A stretch of 43,339 nucleotides of DNA, from NCBI RefSeq assembly GCF_011800755.1, contig NZ_JAATJW010000018.1, forward strand, positions 1 through 43,339, written 5' to 3'. The notes under the pieces are model-generated. The model worked only from the letters and a program-made list of their open reading frames with translations, was not told the origin of the DNA and made no database searches. Origin of the DNA: Listeria valentina. GTDB taxonomy: Bacteria; Bacillota; Bacilli; Lactobacillales; Listeriaceae. Shown piece after piece: positions 17,475 to 25,441 of the stretch (positions within the stretch are counted from its first letter, which is position 1; each line of letters begins with the position of its first letter). The position numbers were made by a program, and so were the translations under genes.

Positions 17475-18681
17475 TAGTGTTGAGCTCTTCAAAAAGCGAT
17501 TCAGTTCTTATACCGACGAATTAAATAAATATCTCCGTTATATGTTCAATGATCACTTGCTTTTTGTATTGATTATCGGTATAGGCGCTGGCATATTTTA
17601 TTATGCCGATTGGGTAAAGCATATCGAGCCGAGCTTTCCAGCTATTCCGCTAATGGTAGTTTTATTAACAGCTTCACTTTGTTTTGCTTCTATGGTAACG
17701 CTTTTGAAGCGTCCAGATACAGTTTACTTAACCGTTAAAGAAACCGAGATGCTTCGCTATTTTGAACGGGCAAAGCGAGTAACAATCATTTTACAAAGTT
17801 ATTTATTTGCGATTGTCTTACTTGTTGCAATGCCAATGTATACTGCCGTTACGGGGTATCACTATAGCCGCTTTATCGGGCTTGTTATACTGCTATTTCT
17901 CCTTAAAGCATGGAATGTCTATGTTGGGTTTGAAACTGCGAAATTAGACAATAATGATAGTACTTGGTTGTTTTTCCGAGTTTTTGTTACCGCATTAATG
18001 GTTTACTTGTTGCTTGCCTTTTCGTTTTGGTGGACGATTCCGCTTGTCCTTATTGTGCTATTTGTTTCGTACTATTTGATTCGTGGGCAAGCTAAAGGAA
18101 AAGTACTGCGGTTTGAATATCTTGTAGATAAAGAAGAAGCCAGAATGAACCGCTTTTATCGCTTAGTGAACTTGTTTACAGATGTTCCGCATTTAAAGGG
18201 AACTGTGCGAAGAAGAAGCTATCTCGACTTTCTTTACAAACCGATTCCTTATGCAAAAAGAAAAACCTTTGCTTACTTGTTTAGCCGTACCTTCGTGCGA
18301 ACCAATGAGTACATCGGTTTATATGCCCGACTAACAGTGGTTGCACTCATTTTGTTGATTTTTGTTCAAGGATTCTACTTAAACATTATTTTTTCATTGC
18401 TGTTTATTTATTTAACAGGTTTTCAGTTCATCCCAATGTTACGACATTTTGATGGACAAATGATGTTAAGACTTTATCCGATTCAAGATGCCGTCAGAAA
18501 TCGGAGTTTCATCCATTTCATCCGAATCTTACTTGTTTTTCAAGCGTTGCTGTTTGGTATCGTTGGAATTGCACAAAACGGTTCGATTGGTGGATTAGCA
18601 ATTCTCGGGATTAACTTTATCTTTGTTATCGCATTTTCATTTTTGTATATTCCATTTCGGGTCAAAAAGATTTATCAATAA
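17461..18681 (+). CDS. ecsB: ABC transporter membrane subunit EcsB
   Basis: This 406-residue polytopic protein shows hydrophobic segments spread over the whole length and belongs to the EcsB family. Its N-terminus (FKKRFSSYTDELNKYLRYMFNDH) is the conserved cytoplasmic element. Its start lies inside the end of ecsA, giving tight coupling. Downstream sits a terminator, and the conserved core order ends here; the following genes are accessory. Confidence 0.95.
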   Translation: MKKFDSVELFKKRFSSYTDELNKYLRYMFNDHLLFVLIIGIGAGIFYYADWVKHIEPSFPAIPLMVVLLTASLCFASMVTLLKRPDTVYLTVKETEMLRYFERAKRVTIILQSYLFAIVLLVAMPMYTAVTGYHYSRFIGLVILLFLLKAWNVYVGFETAKLDNNDSTWLFFRVFVTALMVYLLLAFSFWWTIPLVLIVLFVSYYLIRGQAKGKVLRFEYLVDKEEARMNRFYRLVNLFTDVPHLKGTVRRRSYLDFLYKPIPYAKRKTFAYLFSRTFVRTNEYIGLYARLTVVALILLIFVQGFYLNIIFSLLFIYLTGFQFIPMLRHFDGQMMLRLYPIQDAVRNRSFIHFIRILLVFQALLFGIVGIAQNGSIGGLAILGINFIFVIAFSFLYIPFRVKKIYQ

Positions 18682-18703
18682 TATCAATAAAAAACTATTA
18701 AAG

Positions 18704-18748
18704 AAGACGCTGATAGATTTGAAAAATTAATCTACCAGCGTCTTTTGT
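18704..18748. terminator. ecsB terminator, also able to end the convergent minus-strand gene
   Basis: AAGACGCTG pairs with CAGCGTCTT, with an inner TAGATT/AATCTA stem and a T-run. It lies between ecsB and the convergent gene ending at 18763, and marks the core/accessory boundary. Confidence 0.85.
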
Positions 18749-18762
18749 TTGAAAAATGGAAT

Positions 18763-19140
18763 TTACAAACCACCGTAAGAAACTCCAAATAAAATGGTTC
18801 CACTGATGCTTTTCAGAAATAGTCCAAGTTCTGTAGTGTCTTTTAAAGGTGCAGGTTCTATCCGCGATTCTTTAATGGCATATAACTCATATTCGAGTTG
18901 ATTGAGACTTTTCTTTTTTGAACTTTTGGTTTTCTTTTTTTCAGGAACGTAAACATGTTGTTTTTCCGAAATTTTGTCAGCATCTGCACCATATTCAAGA
19001 GTCGCAGAATTAGATTTGATGGTAATTGGTTCTTCTCTTTGAGTCATTTTCTTATACTGATCATGAACTTGGTCAGCTAAAAGAAAAGTAGAACTGCTAC
19101 CAATTAGAATAAACCCCAGTAATAAATAGGTCTTTTTCAA
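18763..19140 (-). CDS. Small secreted or membrane protein, function unknown
   Basis: I do not recognise this 125-residue protein. It has a typical N-terminal signal or anchor (MKKTYLLLGFILIGSSSTFLLA) and a polar, Lys/Ser-rich middle with the cluster KKKTKSSKKKSLNQ. The tail, ELGLFLKSISGTILFGVSYGG, is a possible second membrane-associated segment. The ATG overlaps the stop of the Mga-like regulator gene by four bases (ATGA), so it is made with that regulator. A co-made exported partner could be a sensor, an effector or a modulator of the regulator; nothing in the sequence decides this. Confidence 0.7.
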   Translation of the reverse strand: MKKTYLLLGFILIGSSSTFLLADQVHDQYKKMTQREEPITIKSNSATLEYGADADKISEKQHVYVPEKKKTKSSKKKSLNQLEYELYAIKESRIEPAPLKDTTELGLFLKSISGTILFGVSYGGL

Positions 19141-20591
19141 TTTACTTCACTACTCCTTCGAATTTTAACAAGCAAATCACCTAGAAGCTGCCAGTCTGCA
19201 TGTGATGGCGGCTCTTTCCATACAACTGTCTCACATTGTAAGTTAGGCATCAAGAAGTCTGAAATAAATAGTTGCGTATCTTCAGTCAGAGTACGTTGAA
19301 CGATGATATTCATTGACTTAAAACGCAAAACATTGTTCTTGATGTACTCCGAATAGTTTACTCCTCGTGAAAAATCAATGCAGATATAAATTTTTGAACT
19401 GATTTCTCCAATTGGAAAGGAGGTGATAAACACGAACAGGTAGTCATACATCAGTGCAATTCTATTGATCAAATCCATACTCTTAATGTGCTTTTCAAAG
19501 TACTCAGTCAGGAATTGGTAATATTCAGGATAGACCTCTGAAAAATAAGTCAGTTGGTTTTCAGAGATGAAAGAATTAACTGGGGTAGGAAAAATTTCCC
19601 ATTTCAGGTTAATTCGGTAAATTTCCATCTCAGTTTTTATAAAATAGTGATCTTCAAATTGGACTTGATATTTATCGTTAAAAAAAGAATTGAATCGATT
19701 CATTAGTTGTTTAGTATTTTTGGTAACATTTTTTAAGTTTACATGTGAGAGCTCTGGCGGAAGCACGTCCGTCATTTTTTCGGCATAAAAGAATAATTTC
19801 ACATAATTAATTTCATGAAGACGAATTTCTTCAGGTAGATCAAACAGATTGAAAAATTTACTGATAGTTTCATCGTGAGTAGTTTCTGAAACAGTTTGCT
19901 CTTTTGAAAAAATAAATTCGACTAATGGAGCTTCAGCTTTGATGCGGAAAAAATTTACAAACAAGAAAAAGAAAAGTTTTAAACGTTGTGTAATTGGCAG
20001 ATTAGAAGATAATTCAGTTGTTAGATTTAAGAAGAATTGTTTTGATGCATCATCCATACGTTCAGAAAGAGGCTCTTTTATACCGTGATAAAAATTGTAG
20101 TAAATATTGTATAAAAGATTACGAATGGTGATCTCATCCCCAATTAAAATTCCGCCTTTTATTGTCAAATTAAAAGAAGGCAAAATTTGAATCAATTCTT
20201 GTTGTACATTATAGGCCTTTGTTTTACTGATATAAAAGTTATCGGCAAAGGTATAAATGCTCGTTGGTTGGATCATGAGCTCTTGTAGTAAAAGAAAAAG
20301 GTAAGAATTTTCTAGATAAGCGAGCTTGAGATATGAAATGTCTTTTTCTGTTAAATCAGGACAGTAAATGAAATGTTTATTTTCTATCTTTATTTGTAAT
20401 TTTGCTGTCTCTGGTTGTTCTTGAAAGTCTTCGTTAATTTCATCAATTAGTTTCTGTAGCTTGAAGTTTGAGATGGATAAAAAGTCCATAATCTTTTGTG
20501 AAGGGAGATATTCCGCATGATGTTGTTCTAGAAACCTCAACAGATACGTTTTTTGCTGTGCTGAGTGATCCAAAAACTGATAGATATTCAC
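19137..20591 (-). CDS. Mga/AtxA-like transcriptional regulator
   Basis: This 484-residue protein has an N-terminal helix-turn-helix (about residues 28-58, LPSQKIMDFLSISNFKLQKLIDE). Long PRD-like helical middle domains follow, and a C-terminal EIIB-like domain (from about 395, KIYICIDFSRGVNYSEYI). This is the layout of Mga/AtxA virulence regulators controlled by sugar-phosphotransferase phosphorylation. I choose GTG at 20591, 7 nt after AGGAGG; longer starts would absorb that site. It is divergent from a Crp-like regulator, with two large surface-protein genes beyond, so control of those adhesins is likely but inferred. Confidence 0.85.
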   Translation of the reverse strand: MNIYQFLDHSAQQKTYLLRFLEQHHAEYLPSQKIMDFLSISNFKLQKLIDEINEDFQEQPETAKLQIKIENKHFIYCPDLTEKDISYLKLAYLENSYLFLLLQELMIQPTSIYTFADNFYISKTKAYNVQQELIQILPSFNLTIKGGILIGDEITIRNLLYNIYYNFYHGIKEPLSERMDDASKQFFLNLTTELSSNLPITQRLKLFFFLFVNFFRIKAEAPLVEFIFSKEQTVSETTHDETISKFFNLFDLPEEIRLHEINYVKLFFYAEKMTDVLPPELSHVNLKNVTKNTKQLMNRFNSFFNDKYQVQFEDHYFIKTEMEIYRINLKWEIFPTPVNSFISENQLTYFSEVYPEYYQFLTEYFEKHIKSMDLINRIALMYDYLFVFITSFPIGEISSKIYICIDFSRGVNYSEYIKNNVLRFKSMNIIVQRTLTEDTQLFISDFLMPNLQCETVVWKEPPSHADWQLLGDLLVKIRRSSEVN

Positions 20592-20649
20592 AAGCATTCC
20601 TCCTGAATAACTAGTCATAACTGCTTTGACTGTTTATGGTTTACAGGTC

Positions 20650-20711
20650 CATTTTTTTTAATTTTTTTCGAAAAAAAATGAACTGCTTTTTTCGAATCTG
20701 TCTTGTATGAT
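20650..20711. promoter_or_regulatory. Divergent regulatory region with shared 20-bp element (site A)
   Basis: AAAAAAAATGAACTGCTTTT (20671-20690) lies exactly 15 nt before a -10 box TATGAT (20706-20711) that points at the Crp-like gene. The element sits inside an inverted repeat, TTCGAAAAAA (20668-20677) and TTTTTTCGAA (20687-20696). On the minus strand, facing the Mga-like gene, a related AAAAAAAATGGACCTG begins at 20659. The same 20-mer with the same 15-nt spacing recurs before the surface-protein gene at 25442. The -35 position reads CTGCTT, far from consensus, so an activator is probably needed. Confidence 0.65.
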
Positions 20712-20795
20712 TTGCAATAGAGATAGTTAATTTTTTTATGTTGTAGTTTCTATCATCTGGCAAATGTAAAAAATTAGAATAAAGGATGGATGGAA

Positions 20796-21506
20796 ATGAA
20801 TTTTTTAGAGTTTCAAAATTTTGTTGAAACGGATGACTTGCTTGTGTCGCATATAAGGAAGCATTTTTCGTCACCACTACAAAAAGCTAGCAAAGGAGGT
20901 AGAATTTATTGTAATCATGGGAAGGTTCTTCTTATCAAGAAAGGCACCTTAGCACTTCGATATAATAATAGGCATCGAGATGTCATTTGTCAATTATACA
21001 GTAAAGATGCTTTTGTATATTCGACAATTTTAGATGATGAACAATTTTATCTAGAAGCACTGGAGAATACGGAATACATGGAATTTTCACTTGATGAATT
21101 TTCGCTTCAGCTTGACCAAGATCAACTTTTTTCTCACTTTCTTGCAGCCATTTTATCGAATGAAGAACAAGCGATGAAAAATAGATTGGTATTGGAAACC
21201 GAAAAGCTTGAAAATCGAATTTTTTATGTCATCGAAATGATCTTCGAAAATTTATATGGATTCAAAATGCAAGATGCTAAGGAGTCGTATTACGCTCTTC
21301 CAGCATGGCTAAAAATTAAGACACTAGCTAGTTTTGCTAATGCAAGTGTAGTCGCCGTATCACGAAACTTACAGGGATTTTCAAAAAAAGATCTTATTGA
21401 AACAAAAACAACTATTTGGAAGGTTAACATAAAAAAGTGGCTTGAGGAAAGCCCTTTTAGCAATTCGACACAAAATCGTCAAAAAATGAAAAAAATCATA
21501 AACTAG
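20796..21506 (+). CDS. Crp/Fnr family regulator, PrfA-like
   Basis: This 236-residue protein has an N-terminal cyclic-nucleotide-binding-type beta roll (about 15-110, with GKVLLIKKGTLALRYNN), a long dimer helix (about 115-155), and a C-terminal winged helix with recognition region KTLASFANASVVAVSRNLQGF at 175-195. Length and shape match PrfA and the many PrfA-like regulators of Listeria. I prefer ATG 20796 (spacing 9 from AAAGGA) over ATG 20790 (spacing 3). It is divergent from the Mga-like gene and shares a promoter element with the surface gene at 25442, so it may be autoregulated and control that gene. It lacks an obvious cAMP-binding cassette. Confidence 0.82.
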   Translation: MNFLEFQNFVETDDLLVSHIRKHFSSPLQKASKGGRIYCNHGKVLLIKKGTLALRYNNRHRDVICQLYSKDAFVYSTILDDEQFYLEALENTEYMEFSLDEFSLQLDQDQLFSHFLAAILSNEEQAMKNRLVLETEKLENRIFYVIEMIFENLYGFKMQDAKESYYALPAWLKIKTLASFANASVVAVSRNLQGFSKKDLIETKTTIWKVNIKKWLEESPFSNSTQNRQKMKKIIN

Positions 21507-21665
21507 TTGTGCTTTTTCACCTCTTTTATGAATTAGTTTACTTTGGCATACTAGAAGTTGGCGGGTAGATAGCTTGAATTTTTGTGTAATGCCGCCAATG
21601 CATAAAAAGCGACCTTAAGAAATCTCATATATTTTATTGGTTTTATTTTGGAGAGGAGATTTAAG

Positions 21666-24600
21666 ATGAAAGTTTTAAAAAAGGAATTGAAAAAGGGTTT
21701 AACAGGGGGGCTAGCTCTTTTAATTGTACTAGCCAGTTTGTTTTCTAACTTGGGATTGGGCTCGGAAAAGGTTAAAGCTGCGGATCCTAACGATGGGAAT
21801 ATCCACGTAACGCCCACTAACTTTCTGGATTATTTTGAGTTAAATGGCTCAGCAACTTACGATCAAAGTTCGGGAATTGTTACGTTAACAGAAAATGTGG
21901 TAAATCAAAGCGGGAACTTTGCTCTAAAGAAGAAGATTGATACTACAAAGGATTTTACTTTAGTTGGTAAAATTAATTTAGGAGATAAATCAAACATTCA
22001 AGGTGGGGCTGATGGTATTGGCTTTGCTTTTCATTCAGGAAACACATCAGACATTGGAACGAATGGTGGAGCACTTGGAGTTGGAGGATTAACGGGAGGA
22101 TTTGGGTGGAAAGCTGATTCCCATTATAATTTTGAAGGTGGATCGAATTATGTGAAAGATCCTGACGAATTTGCAACCCCAATTTCTCCAGATACTAGTA
22201 CGCCTTCTTTTGGTGGTTTTGTTTACAACGATAGTAGTAAGGTGGCACATACTTATGAAGGAGCAGATGCACCAGCTGCTGTCATTGAACAACCAACAAG
22301 TAATCAATTTAAAGATATTCAGTTTTCCTATGATGGTGACACGAAAACAATGACTGTTACTTATGAAGGAAAGACTTGGTCAAAAAATATTTCTGAATGG
22401 AATGACGAAAATTCGTTAGCCTTTATCGTCTCTGCTTCAACAGGAAATAAATATAACTTGCAACAGTTTCAAATCGTTTCGTTTGATTATGTGACAACTG
22501 GGTCAGTAGTACTTACCAAATCAGATGCAAAAGATAACGCACAAAAACTTTCGGGGGCAGAATTCAGTCTGCAAGATAATTCTGGAGCTGTTGTAAAATC
22601 AGGCCTTACAACGGATGCAAATGGACAAATTTCAGTAGATGGATTACCTTTTGGAGATTATCAATTTGTAGAAACAAAAGCGCCAACAGGCTATGTATTA
22701 GATGCAACACCAATTCCGTTTACACTTACTTCAGCTAATACGTCTGTACCGCTTGAAGTAAGTGCAATCAATACGCAGCAGCCGGGGGATGTTACTTTAA
22801 CAAAGGTAGATTCTGCTGATAAAAGCAAAACGCTTGCTGGCGTAGAATTTAGTTTGCAAGATGCCACAGGTCAGGATTTACAAAAAGGTCTTATAACGGA
22901 TGCAAATGGACAAATTACGGTTCAGGATTTAGAGCCAGGTGACTATCAATTTGTAGAAACGAAAACATTACCGGGCTATGTACTAGACAGTACGCCGCAT
23001 AAATTTACAATCATAAACACACAGACAAGTGCAGTTCAAGTTATGGTTGAGAACACGCAGCAACCAGGGGATGTAGTCTTGACAAAGGTAGATAAGACAG
23101 ATGCTTCAAAAACGTTGTCAGGTGCAGAATTTAGTTTGCAAGATAGTGCTGGAACAACCATTCAAGCTGGTCTAATGACAGATGATAGTGGTCAAATTAC
23201 AGTTAAAGATTTGGCGCCAGGCGACTATCAATTTGTGGAAACGAAAGCACCGACAGGCTACCTGCTAGATACTACACCGCTTAAGTTTACGATTACAAAT
23301 ATGCAGACAGACGCTGTACAAGTGACAGCTGAAAATACGCAGCAACCAGGAGATGTGGTCTTAACAAAAGTTGATAAAGCGGATGCTTCAAAAACGTTAT
23401 CTGGTGCAGAATTTAGCTTGCAAGATAGCAATGGAACAGTTGTTCAAACTGGTCTAACAACGGATGCAAATGGACAAATTACAGTTAAAGATTTGGCACC
23501 AGGTGACTATCAATTTGTAGAAACGAAAGCTCCAACTGGTTACGTGCTTGATGAGACGCCGCTTGCCTTTACCATTACGAATACGCAAACTAGTGCAGTT
23601 AAAGTAACGGCTGAAAATACAGAGCGCACTGGGGATGCTATCTTGAAGAAAGTGGATTCTGCTGATTCAAGTAAGACACTAGAAAATGCAGAATTTAGTT
23701 TGCAAGATGCTTCTGGAAAAGATATTAAAGCTGGGCTTACTACGGATGCAAATGGAGAAATTTCTGTAAAAGATTTAAAAGCAGGGGATTATCAATTTGT
23801 TGAAACAAAAGCACCAACGGGTTATGTATTAGATAGTACGCCACACAAATTCACCATTACAAATACACAAACAGATGCTGTTCAAGTAATAGCTGCAAAC
23901 ACGCAACAACCAGGCGATGTAGTGCTAACAAAAGTTGATACAAATGATATTTCAAAAGCATTAGCAGACGCGGAATTTAGTTTGCAAGATAGCTCAGGAA
24001 CTACTATTCAAGCTGGCTTAACAACAAACGAGAATGGTCAAATTGTAGTAGAAGATCTAGCACCAGGAAATTATCAATTTGTGGAAACAAAAGCGCCAGT
24101 AGGTTATATACTGGATAATACACCGCATAAATTTACGATCACAAATACGCAAACTGAAGCTGTGAGTGTCATAGTTAAAAATGTGCAACAACCAGGAGAT
24201 GTGGAACTTACGAAAGTTGATACTAATGATAGCAGTAAAACTTTAGCTGGTGCAGAATTTAAATTGCAAGATAGTGCTGGAAATACGATCAAAACAAAAC
24301 TTCAGACAGATAAAAATGGGAAACTTCTAGTCAAAGACATGACACCGGGAAATTATCAATTTGTGGAAACAAAAGCGCCTCAAGGCTATGTATTAGATAC
24401 TACACCACTGAAGTTTACCATTACGAATACACAAACTAAACCTGTCCAAGTAACAGCTAAAAATACAGTTAAGGTAGATCCAACAATTCATAAAGATGTT
24501 GAAGGCGGGCAGCAATATACTTTGAAACATAAAAATGAATCGTTCGATTGGCATATTACAACTTCGTTTGGAAATGATACAGCTAATTGGAACCGGGCTT

Positions 24601-25055
24601 CGATCAAAGACGACGTAAATCAAATTCTGGATATTGAATCAATTAAAGTGGTTGATGAGAACGGAAAAGATGTGACTAAAGAAGGTGTAATAACCAAAGA
24701 AGATAACCATGTAGTTTTTAAAATTGCTAAAAAAGATGGGAGCTATGCCTTTCTTGCTGGTCACACTTATACAATGACAATTACTACAAAAATCAAAGCG
24801 GATGCAACAGACGAACAAATTATTGGTTTTATTAATCAAGGAGGTATTCCTAACCGAGGTGATTTTGATTTTGGGACAGATGAGACTATACAATCAGATG
24901 AAATTCCAACTGTAATGCCGCAAGATCCTAAAAATGATGAAGGATTACTTCCACATACAGGAGATACAAACGACTCATTGTTCTTGTTTGCAGGACTTTT
25001 GTTGATTGCTGGTCTCTATGCTAGCTTTTTGAAAAGAAGAAGTTCGAACAAATAA
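21666..25055 (+). CDS. LPXTG surface adhesin: L-type lectin head, seven SpaA/Cna-B repeats
   Basis: This 1129-residue wall-anchored protein starts at ATG 21666 behind GGAGAGGAG. A signal peptide ends near VKAAD (about 39). A legume/L-type lectin-like domain covers about 45-275 (GGADGIGFAFHSG, SNQFKDIQFSYDG). Seven prealbumin-like repeats of about 94 residues follow (279-937), each keeping the Lys of LTKVD, the Glu of VETKAP and a final Asn, the residues that form Cna-B isopeptide bonds. Next is a fimbrial-type isopeptide domain (about 938-1085). The sorting signal is LPHTG (1095-1099), then a membrane segment and KRRSSNK. Sortase A should attach it to peptidoglycan, with the repeats acting as a stiff stalk for a sugar-binding head. 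Confidence 0.93.
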   Translation: MKVLKKELKKGLTGGLALLIVLASLFSNLGLGSEKVKAADPNDGNIHVTPTNFLDYFELNGSATYDQSSGIVTLTENVVNQSGNFALKKKIDTTKDFTLVGKINLGDKSNIQGGADGIGFAFHSGNTSDIGTNGGALGVGGLTGGFGWKADSHYNFEGGSNYVKDPDEFATPISPDTSTPSFGGFVYNDSSKVAHTYEGADAPAAVIEQPTSNQFKDIQFSYDGDTKTMTVTYEGKTWSKNISEWNDENSLAFIVSASTGNKYNLQQFQIVSFDYVTTGSVVLTKSDAKDNAQKLSGAEFSLQDNSGAVVKSGLTTDANGQISVDGLPFGDYQFVETKAPTGYVLDATPIPFTLTSANTSVPLEVSAINTQQPGDVTLTKVDSADKSKTLAGVEFSLQDATGQDLQKGLITDANGQITVQDLEPGDYQFVETKTLPGYVLDSTPHKFTIINTQTSAVQVMVENTQQPGDVVLTKVDKTDASKTLSGAEFSLQDSAGTTIQAGLMTDDSGQITVKDLAPGDYQFVETKAPTGYLLDTTPLKFTITNMQTDAVQVTAENTQQPGDVVLTKVDKADASKTLSGAEFSLQDSNGTVVQTGLTTDANGQITVKDLAPGDYQFVETKAPTGYVLDETPLAFTITNTQTSAVKVTAENTERTGDAILKKVDSADSSKTLENAEFSLQDASGKDIKAGLTTDANGEISVKDLKAGDYQFVETKAPTGYVLDSTPHKFTITNTQTDAVQVIAANTQQPGDVVLTKVDTNDISKALADAEFSLQDSSGTTIQAGLTTNENGQIVVEDLAPGNYQFVETKAPVGYILDNTPHKFTITNTQTEAVSVIVKNVQQPGDVELTKVDTNDSSKTLAGAEFKLQDSAGNTIKTKLQTDKNGKLLVKDMTPGNYQFVETKAPQGYVLDTTPLKFTITNTQTKPVQVTAKNTVKVDPTIHKDVEGGQQYTLKHKNESFDWHITTSFGNDTANWNRASIKDDVNQILDIESIKVVDENGKDVTKEGVITKEDNHVVFKIAKKDGSYAFLAGHTYTMTITTKIKADATDEQIIGFINQGGIPNRGDFDFGTDETIQSDEIPTVMPQDPKNDEGLLPHTGDTNDSLFLFAGLLLIAGLYASFLKRRSSNK
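22500..24476 (+). repeat. Seven tandem ~282-bp repeats encoding SpaA/Cna-B domains
   Basis: Seven consecutive units of about 94 codons each begin GD/GS-V-x-L-T-K and contain EFSLQD, DANGQI, GDYQFVETKAPTGYVLD and FTITNTQT. DNA identity between units is high, especially units 3 and 4. Such arrays expand and contract by recombination, so copy number may vary between strains. Confidence 0.92.
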
Positions 25056-25094
25056 TAAACGTATTAAGAAAAAAATAGAAGATTGTTAGTAAAA

Positions 25095-25146
25095 GATGGC
25101 TTGATAAACCAGAGATTATTTCTGGGGAATCAAGCCATCTTTTTTG
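25095..25146 (+). terminator. Terminator of the LPHTG adhesin gene
   Basis: GATGGCTTGAT (25095-25105) pairs with ATCAAGCCATC (25129-25139) around an inner CCAGA/TCTGG stem, followed by a T-run. Confidence 0.9.
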
Positions 25147-25225
25147 AGGTGTCAAAATTGTGTCGAATTAGCTAAAAGTATGCTATAAGCTTATATTCGA
25201 GGTACTTGTTTTTTAAAATTTTAAT

Positions 25226-25303
25226 AAAAAAAATGAACTGCTTTTAGGCGGTTACCGACTTATAATTGGTATTACCAAATTGGTTTTTCAAAGGGGGTGA
25301 TCA
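25226..25303 (+). promoter_or_regulatory. Promoter and leader of the lectin-MucBP-Ig gene (site B)
   Basis: AAAAAAAATGAACTGCTTTT (25226-25245), identical to site A, precedes TATAAT (25261-25266) by 15 nt. The -35 position is CTGCTT, so activation is expected. A small dyad TTGGT/ACCAA overlaps the likely start point near 25273. Downstream, AAAGGGGGTGATCA (25290-25303) is almost a full complement of the 16S rRNA 3' end but has no start codon at working distance. That is like the STAB-SD elements that stabilise long 5' leaders. The leader to ATG 25442 is about 170 nt; it also contains a nine-codon frame from 25326 with a weak site. Confidence 0.6.
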
Positions 25304-25441
25304 AACTTTAAGTGGTGAGATAAAGATGAGTGATGAAAACAAACTTGTATATTAAAGTAGAAAAAAATAGAGAATATACGGAACTATGGTGATAGACAGA
25401 TGCTTTTCCAAATACAAGAATTAAAGGAGTAATGATAGGAA

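Noticed and set aside
20668-20696. Reading site A as a terminator
   Set aside because: The hairpin has an A-run and a T-run, but no gene ends on either side: both neighbours diverge from it. The identical 20-mer at 25226 lacks the hairpin, so a promoter element fits better.
20641-20877. 78-residue minus-strand frame across the divergent promoter
   Set aside because: It covers the regulatory elements and the start of the Crp-like gene, and reads low-complexity Lys/Phe from the A/T tracts.
22500-24476. CRISPR-like or other DNA repeat array
   Set aside because: The periodicity (282 bp) is a multiple of three, in frame, and encodes protein domains; repeats are adjacent without unique spacers.
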